From positions 1 to 63,464 of the forward strand of contig NZ_SULI01000009.1 of NCBI RefSeq assembly GCF_005518135.1: a DNA stretch of 63,464 bases, read 5' to 3'. The notes beneath the pieces were generated by a model. It was not told where the DNA came from. It did not search any database and saw only the letters and a list, made by a program, of their open reading frames with translations. This document shows positions 26,129 to 35,099 of this stretch, one piece after another. Position numbers and translations under genes: made by a program. The DNA comes from Shimia litoralis. GTDB taxonomy: Bacteria > Pseudomonadota > Alphaproteobacteria > Rhodobacterales > Rhodobacteraceae. How positions within the stretch are numbered: position 1 is the stretch's first letter; each line of letters opens with the position of its first letter.

Positions 26129-26468
26129 AAGACAGTCCCTGTTGGTCTTGAACTAGGTTTTTAGCGGTGTGTTGTGGCTGTGACCACCTCTTTTCAAGAA
26201 CTATCCACAGTCTTTATGACTTGACTTGTGGGGCAACAGGCCCCATCTGCACCTCTAACCGCCTTCTGCCGCGTGAGCAGCGATATACATCTGGGTCCGA
26301 CAGACCCAATCAGAGGCGCTAAACTGATCCCAAAATCACGCGTGGGGCCAAGGTTTTGAACGGTGAAATTGCATACGGCAGTTCGCTAGGTTCGGGGCCT
26401 ACCACCAGATTGCCCCGCTTCGGGGCTTAATGGCTTTGTGTCGTCACACAATGCCGGAAAGAATATGT
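26129..26468. other. 340-bp gap between the Fur-family gene and the helicase: promoters and helicase leader
   Basis: No convincing gene lies here. It must hold the Fur-family promoter (left) and the helicase promoter and leader (right). The middle can fold: hairpin 26229-26234 with 26240-26245; a closing stem CCTCT/AGAGG (26252-26256 with 26312-26316) around two hairpins (26266-26269 with 26277-26280, and 26292-26297 with 26303-26308). A GC-rich hairpin GCCCCG/CGGGGC sits at 26413-26427, 41 bases before the helicase start. A structured leader, as for other cold-regulated helicases, is possible. Confidence 0.45.
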
Positions 26469-27800
26469 ATGACAACGTTTCAAGAAATGGGCCTGCCTAA
26501 GGCGCTTGTCTCAAAACTGGAAAAAAGCGGCATTTCGACGCCAACCCCCATCCAAACTGGTGCGATCCCGCACGCTTTGGAAGGTAAAGATGTTATGGGG
26601 CTTGCCCAAACCGGCACAGGGAAAACGCTGGCGTTTGGCCTGCCTTTGATTGCCCGTATGCAATCCTATAGCGGCAAGCCCGCGCCGCGCACCGTGCGCG
26701 GTCTCATTCTTGCGCCAACGCGCGAATTGGCCAACCAGATTTGCCAAAGCCTTAAGGATTTGCTGATCGGAACCCCGATGAAGGTGGGTCTTGTGGTGGG
26801 CGGCGTGTCGATCAACCCACAAATCGGCCGCGTGGCCAAAGGCACCGATATTCTGGTGGCCACACCAGGGCGCCTGATTGATTTGATGGAGCGCAATGCG
26901 CTTGACTTGGCGTCCACCGATTTTTTGGTTCTGGACGAAGCAGATCAGATGCTGGACCTTGGGTTTATCCATGCGCTGCGCAAAATTGCGGATTGGCTGC
27001 CTGAAAAACGCCAAACCATGCTGTTTTCGGCCACAATGCCGAAGCAGATGTCCGAAATTGCCGGCTCCTATCTAAATGATCCAGTCCGCGTGCAAGTGTC
27101 CCCCCCCGGTAAAGCCGCGGATAAGGTGACACAAGGCGTACACTTTATTGCCAAGGGCGAAAAAACCAGCTTGCTGATTGAATTGCTGGCCAAGCATCGT
27201 GACGAAGCCGCGATTGTGTTCTCGCGGACCAAACACGGCTCTGACCGCCTGATGAAGGCATTGGTCAAGGCCGGATACGAGGCGGGTACCGTGCATGGCA
27301 ACAAGAGCCAAGGCCAACGTGAACGCGCCATCAAAGCCTTCCGGTCTGGTGAAATTCTGGTGCTTGTCGCAACAGACGTCGCGGCCCGTGGCTTGGATAT
27401 TCCCGAAGTGCGCCACGTCTATAACTATGATCTGCCAAACGTGCCGGAAAACTATGTCCACCGTATTGGCCGGACTGCCCGTGCCGGTATGGACGGGGCA
27501 GCGGTTGCCTTCTGTAGCCCTGACGAGGTTGACGAGCTCAAGGCGATCCAAAAAGTCATGAAAATGGATATCCCTGTGCTGTCCGGAACACCGTGGATGG
27601 GCATGGATGATCCAAGCCATAAAACCAAACCTCGCAAGCCTGGCAATGGTGGACGCGGCAAGGGCGGCCCACGCCGTAAATCGCAAGGTGGCGGTGGCGG
27701 CGGTCAGAGCGCTGGTGGCCCAGGTGCTGGCGGCAAACCCGGTGGGGGACAACGTCGCCGTCGCGCCCCGAACCGCGGAAGCTCTGGCAAAGCAGCTTAA
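26469..27800 (+). CDS. DEAD-box RNA helicase (RhlE-like)
   Basis: 443 residues with the complete helicase set: Q motif (FQEMGLP), AQTGTGKT (motif I), PTRELA (Ia), VLDEADQMLD (II), SAT (III), then VATDVAARGLD and HRIGRTAR in the second RecA domain. The last 70 residues are a basic, glycine-rich tail (GGGGGGQSAGG, QRRRRAPNRG) that should bind RNA. It likely unwinds structured RNA during ribosome assembly or RNA decay. GGAAAG precedes the chosen ATG; an in-frame ATG at 26430 is less likely. A strong terminator follows. Confidence 0.94.
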   Translation: MTTFQEMGLPKALVSKLEKSGISTPTPIQTGAIPHALEGKDVMGLAQTGTGKTLAFGLPLIARMQSYSGKPAPRTVRGLILAPTRELANQICQSLKDLLIGTPMKVGLVVGGVSINPQIGRVAKGTDILVATPGRLIDLMERNALDLASTDFLVLDEADQMLDLGFIHALRKIADWLPEKRQTMLFSATMPKQMSEIAGSYLNDPVRVQVSPPGKAADKVTQGVHFIAKGEKTSLLIELLAKHRDEAAIVFSRTKHGSDRLMKALVKAGYEAGTVHGNKSQGQRERAIKAFRSGEILVLVATDVAARGLDIPEVRHVYNYDLPNVPENYVHRIGRTARAGMDGAAVAFCSPDEVDELKAIQKVMKMDIPVLSGTPWMGMDDPSHKTKPRKPGNGGRGKGGPRRKSQGGGGGGQSAGGPGAGGKPGGGQRRRRAPNRGSSGKAA

Positions 27801-27806
27801 TACAGT

Positions 27807-27837
27807 AAGGGCGGTGCAGGAGATGCACCGCCCTTTT
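27807..27837 (+). terminator. Rho-independent terminator of the helicase gene
   Basis: A 12-bp GC-rich stem (27807-27818 with 27824-27835), five-base loop, ending in TTTT. It sits directly after the helicase stop. Confidence 0.92.
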
Positions 27838-27872
27838 GCGTCGTGAATTGCGGATAGTTTTCGCCGCCAAAA

Positions 27873-29132
27873 TTACAGCATATCAGGCTCACGCCCCACT
27901 TTTTTGGCCAGTGGTGCCACCGTCAGGCCTTGGACAATGATCGAGAAAATCACCACGATATAGGTCGATGTCAGGATCAACGGTTTCCATTCATTTTCCG
28001 GGATAGACAAAGCCAGCGCGACGGAAATGCCGCCCTTTAGGCCGCCCCATGTCATGATTGGAATCACACCACGGCTGAATTTGCGGAATGGTTCCAAGGC
28101 CAGCACGGGCACCGAAACGGCCGCCAAACGTGCCACCAGCGACAGGCCAATCGCCAGCACACCCGCCTTGAGATAGGCCATATCAAAGGCCACGGCGAAG
28201 ACTTCGAACCCAATCAGCAGAAACAGCACCGCATTCAGGATTTCGTCGATCAGTTTCCAGAATGCGTCTACGTATTCGCGGGTTTGCGCGCTCATTCCAT
28301 GGGTGGTGCCAATATCGCCAATCAGCAAACCGGCACAGACCGCCATGATGGGCGCCGAGACATGGAGAGCCACCGCCAGCTCATAGCCACCAAAGGCAAG
28401 GCCAAGCGTCAAAAGCACCTCAAGAGAGTAATCATCAATGCGGCGCATGACCCGAAAGGTGATCCAGCCCAACACAATCCCCAGAAGCGCCCCGCCAAAC
28501 GCCTCTTGGATGAACAGGATCGCCGCATCATCCAGTTCAGATGCCCCATGCCCCCCCCCATGACCGGTGTTGGCAAAAGCCATGCCCGACAGAACCAGAA
28601 ACACCACATACCCCACACCGTCGTTAAACAGGCTCTCTCCGGCAATTTTGGTTTCCAGCGATTTGCGCAAATTGGCCTGACGCAAAACACCCAGAACGGC
28701 GACCGGATCGGTCGGTGAAATCAGTGCCCCAAACACCAGCGCAATGATCAAGGGCATGCCAGTGATCCAGCTAAAGCCGAACCCGACAATGGCGGTGGAC
28801 AATCCAACGCCAATGGTGGCCATCAACGCCACCGGAATCCATTCGGCGCGTAAATCCGACAGCTTGACGTGCAAGGCGCCTGCAAACAAAAGCAACCCCA
28901 GCATACCCTCAAGCAACGTGTCCGAAAAATCGACACTGACCACCAGAGCGCGGGCGGTATCTGCGATCTCTAGTTGGGGGGCAAGCATGTCGACAGCCAG
29001 CAATCCAAAGCTGGCCAATAGCGCGACGATCAAAATGCCGATAGCCGCAGGAAGCTTCAAATACAGATAGTTAATCGCGCCAAACACGCCAGCAAGGACA
29101 ATCAGAAAAGATGTAATTTGTAAAAAATGCAT
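27873..29132 (-). CDS. CPA1-family cation:proton antiporter (NhaP type)
   Basis: 419 residues, about twelve transmembrane spans. The ion-binding region ALISPTDPVAVLGVLR (about 137-152) and FNDGVGYVVFLVL (about 168-180) are characteristic of CPA1 Na+/H+ or K+/H+ exchangers; the ESLFNDG motif is intact. There is no long cytoplasmic C-terminal regulatory domain, so it is the short bacterial NhaP form. It maintains internal pH and sodium balance, fitting a marine habitat. AAGGA lies seven bases ahead of the ATG. Confidence 0.92.
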   Translation of the reverse strand: MHFLQITSFLIVLAGVFGAINYLYLKLPAAIGILIVALLASFGLLAVDMLAPQLEIADTARALVVSVDFSDTLLEGMLGLLLFAGALHVKLSDLRAEWIPVALMATIGVGLSTAIVGFGFSWITGMPLIIALVFGALISPTDPVAVLGVLRQANLRKSLETKIAGESLFNDGVGYVVFLVLSGMAFANTGHGGGHGASELDDAAILFIQEAFGGALLGIVLGWITFRVMRRIDDYSLEVLLTLGLAFGGYELAVALHVSAPIMAVCAGLLIGDIGTTHGMSAQTREYVDAFWKLIDEILNAVLFLLIGFEVFAVAFDMAYLKAGVLAIGLSLVARLAAVSVPVLALEPFRKFSRGVIPIMTWGGLKGGISVALALSIPENEWKPLILTSTYIVVIFSIIVQGLTVAPLAKKVGREPDML

Positions 29133-29183
29133 TGTGGTGTCCTTGGGAAATCCGTGCCTTGGCTACCACGCCCAAGGTCATTG

Positions 29184-29900
29184 TCACAAGGTATCCGCGC
29201 CCTTCAGGGTCAAATCTACCCATGCAGGCAGATGATCCGACGCAATGGCGGCGGGTCGCGCACTGTGCACACCATATTCGAGCGCCTTCAAGGGGGCATT
29301 TATCGCAAAGGCATCCAATGCGGCGACTGGGCGTGGCGCAGGAAAGCTGTGCGGGATATCGACGAAATCCAATCCGGGCGTTGCCGCATCCAATGCGCGC
29401 TTTGGACCCCATTCATTGAAATCACCGGCCAAGACGGTGGGCATGTCGGGGCGTTGGCGCAACAGGCGTGTGATGGCAGACAATTGAATCAGGCGAAACC
29501 GTCGCAAAAGCCCAAGGTGCACACCGATCACCCGCAAGGGGCCGATGGGTGTTGCCAGCTCTGCCAAAATTGCGCCCCGTGGTTCAAGGCCGGGCAAGTC
29601 GATCTTAAGGCTGTCGACCAAGTTGATATGTGGCCGTACCAACATGGCATTCCCGTGCCACCCCAAGGACCCGCCAGCCTGTCCAAACGGGAGAACGCGC
29701 CAACCATGAGTTTCGATCAGGTCAAAGGGCAGGGCTGTTGGACGCGGAGCCAGTCTTTTGTCGGCTTCTTGCAAAACAACGACATCTGCCTCAAGGCTAT
29801 TGATCACTTGCAATGACCGATCCGGACGTCGACGCATGTCAAGGCCAACACATTTTTGCAGGTTATAGGTCGCAAGGCGGATTCGGTGGGCGTGGCGCAT
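29184..29900 (-). CDS. Endonuclease/exonuclease/phosphatase-family hydrolase
   Basis: 238 residues of the EEP (DNase I-like) superfamily. Seen are LATYNLQKC (N-terminal strand with the Asn), VVVLQEADKRL (metal Glu), LAGDFNEWG (catalytic Asp/Asn) and SDHLPAWVDL (C-terminal Asp-His pair). No signal peptide. Members cleave phosphodiesters in DNA, RNA, lipids or second messengers; the substrate cannot be read. In-frame ATGs at 29918 and 29927 are alternatives with no better ribosome site. The gene stands 51 bases after the antiporter start on the same strand. Confidence 0.87.
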   Translation of the reverse strand: MRHAHRIRLATYNLQKCVGLDMRRRPDRSLQVINSLEADVVVLQEADKRLAPRPTALPFDLIETHGWRVLPFGQAGGSLGWHGNAMLVRPHINLVDSLKIDLPGLEPRGAILAELATPIGPLRVIGVHLGLLRRFRLIQLSAITRLLRQRPDMPTVLAGDFNEWGPKRALDAATPGLDFVDIPHSFPAPRPVAALDAFAINAPLKALEYGVHSARPAAIASDHLPAWVDLTLKGADTL

Positions 29901-30064
29901 GGGATATTCTTGGGTCATTGGAACCATATTTGCCACCGCAAAATCAGAGTTTCCATGCCCCATGCCGTCACAGGTTGAAGATTGTTGCTTAACGAGACAA
30001 TTAATCTGAAACCAACTGTCGTCCAGTGCTTGACTTTGGGTTCAAAAGCGTCGCCTGTGGCCTG

Positions 30065-30943
30065 ATGGAACGCAAAACACATATCGATGCCTTTGGGGCG
30101 ACATCACTGATATTGTTTGCCACATTGCTGGCGTTTAATCAGGTTGTGATCAAGGTCACAAATGGCGGGTTTGGCCCGGTGTTTGCCGCAGGGCTTCGGT
30201 CTGTGATTGGCTTGGTTTTTCTGGGTGCTTGGATGTGGTGGCGCGGGATCAAGCTGCCCATGGGGCGATCCTATGTTGTCATGGGTATCGTGTCGGGTTT
30301 GGTTTTTTCCCTTGAATTCATACTGTTGTATATCTCTCTTGATCTCACGGATGTCTCGCGCGCCAGTGTCATTTTCTATTCCATGCCTGTTTGGCTTACT
30401 TTGGCAGGGCATTTTGTCTTGCCGGGCGAACATCTGAATACCTCGCGCACGATCGGGTTATGTCTGGCAATGGGCGGGGTCGTTGTGGCGCTCAGTGATC
30501 GACAGGGCGGGCATGCCAGTTTGTTGGGCGATTTGGCCGCTTTGGGGGCCGCCATGAGTTGGGCCGCGATTGTGCTGGTTGTGCGGCTTGGACCGATGTC
30601 ACGCATCAAACCCGAAGCACAACTGATGTGGCAACTGATTGTGTCTGCGGTGGTTTTAATGTCTGTGGCCCCGTTGTTTGGGGCGCTTTTGCGAGACCCG
30701 CAAGCGGTACATTTCGCAGGCCTGATGTTTCAGGCGGTGGGCATTGTGGCCATGGCCTATGTGTTCTGGTTCTGGTTGATGACCATCTATCCGGCCAGCT
30801 CGGTGGCCTCGTTCAGCTTTTTGTCGCCCGTGTTTAGCGTGTTGTTTGGATGGTGGCTGTTGGGCGAAACCGTGGGCGTGCAGATTTGGCTGGCCTTGGC
30901 GATGGTGGCCGTCGGCATTATCCTGATCAACCGGCGTAGATAA
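30065..30943 (+). CDS. EamA-family (DMT) permease
   Basis: 292 residues with ten hydrophobic spans in two EamA repeats: ATSLILFATLLAFNQVVIKV opens the first half and GDLAALGAAMSWAAIVLVVR the second. Members of the drug/metabolite transporter superfamily export amino acids, nucleotides or drugs; the substrate is unknown. The ATG chosen begins the conserved MERKTHID segment; an upstream in-frame ATG at 30026 is possible. It converges on selO. Confidence 0.88.
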   Translation: MERKTHIDAFGATSLILFATLLAFNQVVIKVTNGGFGPVFAAGLRSVIGLVFLGAWMWWRGIKLPMGRSYVVMGIVSGLVFSLEFILLYISLDLTDVSRASVIFYSMPVWLTLAGHFVLPGEHLNTSRTIGLCLAMGGVVVALSDRQGGHASLLGDLAALGAAMSWAAIVLVVRLGPMSRIKPEAQLMWQLIVSAVVLMSVAPLFGALLRDPQAVHFAGLMFQAVGIVAMAYVFWFWLMTIYPASSVASFSFLSPVFSVLFGWWLLGETVGVQIWLALAMVAVGIILINRRR

Positions 30944-30974
30944 AAGCCGCGCCTTTTCCTGTTCAACGCTCCAA

Positions 30975-32387
30975 TCAGGTGCCGCAAAATGTGAACGGAA
31001 CCCGTTCTTCTTGTGTTGGGGGCCGTGTAAGGTCTTGGAATTCGGCGACATCTTCGAATGGGGCTGCCAATGCCCGGGACAACCGTGAAAACGGTGTCAT
31101 GTCGCCCAGAACCGCGGCTTGTATCATTTCTTCGATCCGGTGGTTGCGTGGAATAATCGTTGGATTGGCCGCACGCATCGTCGCGACAGGATCAGTTTCG
31201 CGCTCAAGCCGGTCACGCCAGACGCGCGCCCAGTCTTGATAGCTGTCTCGATCTACAAACTGGTCTTGAGCTGCGTCGCGGGCCAAACTGGCAAATGTAT
31301 TTGTGAAATCTGCGCCTTGGGTTGCCATCAACGTCAGGAAATCGCTCGAGATCTGGTCATCACCGGGGTGTGTTGTGGCAAATCCCAACTTGCGCCCAAG
31401 AGCCTGGCTCCAGAGGTGTTGGACTTTGGCCGGCATGGCGTGGATGATCTGGGTGAATGTGGTGACTGCCGCGTCGCGATCGGGCATCAATGGCACCAAA
31501 GCGGTGGCAAGCTGGGCCATGTTCCAAACAATGATGTCGGCTTGGGCCGCAAAGGCATACCGCCCCTTGCGGTCGATGGATGAAAAGACCGTCATAGGAT
31601 GAAAGTCGTCCATAAAGGCACACGGCCCATAGTCGATGGTTTCGCCGGAAATCGCACAGTTGTCTGTGTTCATGACACCGTGAATAAAACCGACCGACAT
31701 CCACTGCGCCACCAATGCGGCCTGACGATCCACAACAGCCTGTAAAAACGATGTCGGATCGCTGACGGTGGGATAATGACGCGCTACACAATATTCAAAC
31801 AGGGCATTGAGCCCCGCAAGATCGCCGCGCGCTGCGAGTATTTGAAATGTACCGACGCGAATGTGGCTGCTGGCCACGCGGGTGAGCACAGCGCCGGGCA
31901 ATGCGGTGTCGCGCTGAACCATCTCGCCCGTGGCAACCGCTGCCAAGGCGCGCGTGGTCGGAATGCCCAAGGCGTGCATGGCTTCGCTGACAACAAATTC
32001 GCGCAACACGGGGCCAAGCCATGCGCGCCCGTCGCCATTCCGAGAATACGGCGTGCGGCCGGATCCCTTTAGTTGGATGTCAAAGCCCTTTACGTCGCCC
32101 AACAAGATCGCCCGACCATCGCCCAACTGTGGGTTCCAATGGCCAAACTGATGACCCGCATAAAGTTGCGCCAAGGGTTCAGCCCCCTCTGGCACAAGGT
32201 TCCCACCAAACACCTGTGCGAGGTGATCAGTGTCATCTGTGCCCGTGATCCCAAGGTCGTTGGCCAGCGCGTGATTGAACGCCAGCAATTCTGGGGCACG
32301 CACAGGTGTCGGTGTCACCTTGGAAAAGAGCTGTGCAGGCAGGCGCGCGTAGGTGTTGTCAAAGTCGATGCGAAGGGCTGAAGTCAT
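30975..32387 (-). CDS. selO: SelO pseudokinase-fold protein AMPylase (YdiU)
   Basis: 470 residues of the SelO/YdiU family, which transfers AMP from ATP to protein side chains and is linked to redox stress. Present are YAGHQFGHWNPQLGDGRA (about 78-95), LKGSGRTPYSRNGDGRAWL, HGVMNTDNCAISG (catalytic loop) and DYGPCAFMDDF (metal site). The near-terminal cysteine (TFCGT) corresponds to the selenocysteine or cysteine of eukaryotic SelO. The length is near the family norm. The next gene downstream of its promoter side, the GNAT gene, ends six bases before its start, so they may be co-transcribed. Confidence 0.95.
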   Translation of the reverse strand: MTSALRIDFDNTYARLPAQLFSKVTPTPVRAPELLAFNHALANDLGITGTDDTDHLAQVFGGNLVPEGAEPLAQLYAGHQFGHWNPQLGDGRAILLGDVKGFDIQLKGSGRTPYSRNGDGRAWLGPVLREFVVSEAMHALGIPTTRALAAVATGEMVQRDTALPGAVLTRVASSHIRVGTFQILAARGDLAGLNALFEYCVARHYPTVSDPTSFLQAVVDRQAALVAQWMSVGFIHGVMNTDNCAISGETIDYGPCAFMDDFHPMTVFSSIDRKGRYAFAAQADIIVWNMAQLATALVPLMPDRDAAVTTFTQIIHAMPAKVQHLWSQALGRKLGFATTHPGDDQISSDFLTLMATQGADFTNTFASLARDAAQDQFVDRDSYQDWARVWRDRLERETDPVATMRAANPTIIPRNHRIEEMIQAAVLGDMTPFSRLSRALAAPFEDVAEFQDLTRPPTQEERVPFTFCGT

Positions 32388-32393
32388 TCTAAA

Positions 32394-32843
32394 TCACAAC
32401 TTTCTTGTCATGAGCATATAGCGCTCGCGTGCGGAGAACCCCGCGCGTTGGTACAGACGCTGGGCTTTTTCATCGTCGCGGTCGACCTCAAGATGAAACG
32501 CGCGCACGCCGGCCTCGGACAGGGCGCGGGGCAGGGCCAGCATCACATCTGAGCCCATGCCACGTCCGCGCACGGCGGGTCGGATAAACAATTCATCGAC
32601 AAAGGCATCCATGCCGCCAAATTCGACAGACCATCCAAAGGTGATGACCACATAGCCCACGGGGGCCCGCGCGGGTCCGATCAAATAGATTGCGCCGTGT
32701 GGGATGCCTTGGAGCAAAGGCAAAAGGCCCGCGCGCCTATCTTCATCCGACAACGTGATGTCGGCTTCGGCGTGAAAGGCCTCGACCAGCCGCAGGATTT
32801 GGTCAAGGTTCTCGGGTTTGGCAAGATGTAAGGCAGTGCTCAT
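32394..32843 (-). CDS. GNAT-family N-acetyltransferase
   Basis: 149 residues with one acetyltransferase domain. The acetyl-CoA loop reads RPAVRGRGMGSDVM (about 88-101), close to the R/Q-x-x-G-x-G/A signature, preceded by the strand containing FVDELFI. The acceptor substrate is unknown. It overlaps the nucleoside hydrolase stop/start by four bases and lies just upstream of selO, forming a probable three-gene transcript: hydrolase, GNAT, selO. Confidence 0.88.
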   Translation of the reverse strand: MSTALHLAKPENLDQILRLVEAFHAEADITLSDEDRRAGLLPLLQGIPHGAIYLIGPARAPVGYVVITFGWSVEFGGMDAFVDELFIRPAVRGRGMGSDVMLALPRALSEAGVRAFHLEVDRDDEKAQRLYQRAGFSARERYMLMTRKL

Positions 32844-33781
32844 AGGCGCCCCAGTCGTTGTGTCAAAAGATCAAAGAACCCATCGGCGTTCACATCGCCA
32901 ATCACCGTGGCATTCGGCGCACGATCTGTCACCCGCCACCAATCCACAACCGTCATGCCCATCGTCAGTTCTGACTGGGTTTCAATTTCCACATTTACAT
33001 GTCGGCCCGAAAACAGATCAGGAGCAATAAGATACGCCGTCACGCAAGGATCATGCAGTGGCGCGCCGGTGCTGCCGTATTTTTCCTTGTCAAAGCGTTC
33101 AAAGAAATCCGTCATTTGCGCGACGGCAATTCCGACTGGGGTATTCAACGCCCGAAAGGCGTCGTTTCGGGGGGCTGTCACCAAGGCCTTGTGTGTCACA
33201 TCCAGCGGCATCATGACAATCGGCACGCCGGATTTAAACACGATTCTAGCGGCTTGCGGGTCGACATAGATGTTAAACTCTGCTGTGGGCGTGATATTGC
33301 CCACTTCAAAATAAGCGCCGCCCATCAGTACAATTTCTTGCACCTTTTCCATTATGTCCGGTGCCTTCTCGAAGGCCATCGCAATGTTGGTCAATGGCCC
33401 AAGCGGGCAAAGTGTGACTGTGCCCGCAGGATGGGCGCGCAACGTGTCGATGATGTAATCCACGGCGTGCGTGTCTTGCAGGGGCATCGTCGGGTCCGCA
33501 AGGTCAGGTCCATTCAGGCCAGTTTTGCCATGCACATGTTCGGCCGTGACCAAATCGCGCCCCAAGGGGCGGTCGCATCCAGCATAGACACCAACATGAG
33601 CTTTATTTGCTAACTCGCAGATAGTACGTGCATTTTTTTGTGTTAGGGGCAATGGCACGTTTCCAGCAACCGCGGTAATGCCCAGGACGTCGATGTCCTC
33701 GGGACTGGCCAGCGCCAACAGGATCGCGACCGCATCGTCCTGTCCGGGGTCGGTATCAATAATGATCTTACGCGCGCTCAT
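32840..33781 (-). CDS. Inosine/uridine-preferring nucleoside hydrolase
   Basis: 313 residues. The N-terminal calcium-binding signature DTDPGQDDAVAI is exact, and the C-terminal part has DPCVTAYLIAPDLF with the remaining Asp ligand. The enzyme cleaves ribonucleosides to base and ribose in salvage. An AAAGGAG motif sits right before the ATG used here; a longer frame exists upstream but lacks such a site. First gene of a likely operon with GNAT and selO. Confidence 0.93.
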   Translation of the reverse strand: MSARKIIIDTDPGQDDAVAILLALASPEDIDVLGITAVAGNVPLPLTQKNARTICELANKAHVGVYAGCDRPLGRDLVTAEHVHGKTGLNGPDLADPTMPLQDTHAVDYIIDTLRAHPAGTVTLCPLGPLTNIAMAFEKAPDIMEKVQEIVLMGGAYFEVGNITPTAEFNIYVDPQAARIVFKSGVPIVMMPLDVTHKALVTAPRNDAFRALNTPVGIAVAQMTDFFERFDKEKYGSTGAPLHDPCVTAYLIAPDLFSGRHVNVEIETQSELTMGMTVVDWWRVTDRAPNATVIGDVNADGFFDLLTQRLGRL

Positions 33782-33934
33782 GGAAACTCCTTTTGTTGGT
33801 GGCAGACTGCGCAAAGGCAACCGGGATGTCTAGGCACAATGCTGTGCACAACACGTGCGAAAGCAAAACATGGCCTGTGGATGTATCATTTTGCCAAGAC
33901 CTTGGGGCAACGCGATGACCTGACCGTGAAAACA

Positions 33935-33961
33935 CAAAAAAGGGGCACCCGAAGGTGCCCC
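33935..33961 (-). terminator. Rho-independent terminator of the iron-binding protein gene
   Basis: On the minus strand, GGGGCACC (33954-33961) pairs with GGTGCCCC (33942-33949) around a UUCG tetraloop and is followed by a run of T (the A-run at 33936-33941 on the plus strand). It lies 23 bases after the stop at 33985. Confidence 0.93.
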
Positions 33962-33984
33962 AGTGACTGCTCTTGTTTGCAGAT

Positions 33985-34998
33985 TTAGCCGTCGAAATCG
34001 ACTTCTTCAGTGATGCGCAGCGCGGCGGGACGATTGCCGGCCACTGTCATCAGGTTTACATCGTCGGCGGTAAATTCACCCCATGATTGCACCAGAGGGT
34101 CGGCCTCTGTGTTGGGCGCAATCGGATATTCAAAGTTGGCTTTGGCATAGACCTCTTGTGCGGCAGGAGACGTCAGGAATTCCATCATCTTTAGGGCCGC
34201 TTCGGGGTTTGGCGACGATTTGGCCATGGCAACACCCGACACGTTTACGTGTGTGCCTGCATTTTCAAAGGTCGGGAACACGACGTTGACGCTGTCAGCC
34301 CATGCTTTTTGTTCATCATCTGCAAGCATCTTACCCATGTAATAGGTGTTGCCGATGGCAATATCACATTCTCCGGCCCAAATGGCTTTGACTTGTGCGC
34401 GATCGTTGCCTTGCGGTTTGCGCGCCAGATTGTCTTTGATACCCGCAAGCCAAGTTTTGGCGTTTGCTTCGCCGTGGTGTTCAATCACAGCCGATGTCAA
34501 AGCGATGTTATAGGCATGTGTGCCAGAGCGCGTACAAATACGCCCTTTCCATTTAGGGTCGGCTAGGTCTTCATAGGTCGTGACTTCGCCATCTGCGACA
34601 CGATCTTTGGACGCATAGACGATCCGTGCACGAGTGGTCAGGCCAAACCAGTGACCTTCGGGGTCGCGATATTCTTGTGGCACGTTGGCATTCAGGGTGT
34701 CGCTGGTGACAGGTTGGGTCAACCCCGCATTCACAACTGCGGCAAGCCGTGAAATATCAACTGTAAAGACCAAGTCAGCAGGAGACCGGCTGCCCTCAGC
34801 TTCCATGCGTTCGATCATGCCCTTTTTCAAATAGGCAACATTAACCTTGATGCCGGTCTCTTCGGTAAAGGCATCTGTCAAAGGTTTGATCAGTTCGGGC
34901 TGACGATACGAATAGATGTTGATTTCGTCTGCCATTGCCGGAACGGCCACAGCCGCGGCTGCAAACGCAAAAATGGATGTTTTGAGAGGTGCAAACAT
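33985..34998 (-). CDS. fbpA: Iron(III) ABC transporter substrate-binding protein (FbpA/FutA type)
   Basis: 337 residues with a signal peptide (AVAVPAMA/DE) and the periplasmic binding-protein fold. EINIYSYRQPELIKPL opens the mature protein, and GNTYYMGKML (about 220) holds the adjacent tyrosines that bind ferric iron in FbpA/FutA proteins. It captures Fe3+ in the periplasm for an inner-membrane ABC importer. No permease or ATPase gene is adjacent, so partners must be encoded elsewhere. An intrinsic terminator follows, making this a single-gene transcript, and the promoter region holds an array of iron-box half-sites. Confidence 0.92.
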   Translation of the reverse strand: MFAPLKTSIFAFAAAAVAVPAMADEINIYSYRQPELIKPLTDAFTEETGIKVNVAYLKKGMIERMEAEGSRSPADLVFTVDISRLAAVVNAGLTQPVTSDTLNANVPQEYRDPEGHWFGLTTRARIVYASKDRVADGEVTTYEDLADPKWKGRICTRSGTHAYNIALTSAVIEHHGEANAKTWLAGIKDNLARKPQGNDRAQVKAIWAGECDIAIGNTYYMGKMLADDEQKAWADSVNVVFPTFENAGTHVNVSGVAMAKSSPNPEAALKMMEFLTSPAAQEVYAKANFEYPIAPNTEADPLVQSWGEFTADDVNLMTVAGNRPAALRITEEVDFDG

Positions 34999-35043
34999 TA
35001 GAATTGTTCTCGTGTTGTCTGTGTTTCTGTTGGCGGCTAAATG

Positions 35044-35099
35044 CCTGAGTTTTTTAGTCAGGTCAATACCTGAATCAAATGTTCAGGTATTATGCCTGA
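35044..35099. promoter_or_regulatory. Array of CCTGA/TCAGG half-sites, iron-responsive operator before fbpA
   Basis: Two palindromes of the form CCTGA-N9-TCAGG occupy 35044-35062 and 35069-35087, with an additional CCTGA at 35095-35099 inside the last codons of mazG. Both contain TGA-N9-TCA, the core of the RirA iron-responsive operator and similar to the iron box described for Rhodobacterales. On the minus strand a TTGACC (-35 candidate) followed 17 bp later by CATTTA (-10 candidate) brackets the first palindrome, so occupancy should block fbpA transcription. The regulator is not encoded nearby. Confidence 0.75.

Noticed and set aside
26326-26350. TGATCC upstream of the helicase as another ECF11 promoter
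   Set aside because: No CGTA element follows at 16-17 bases.
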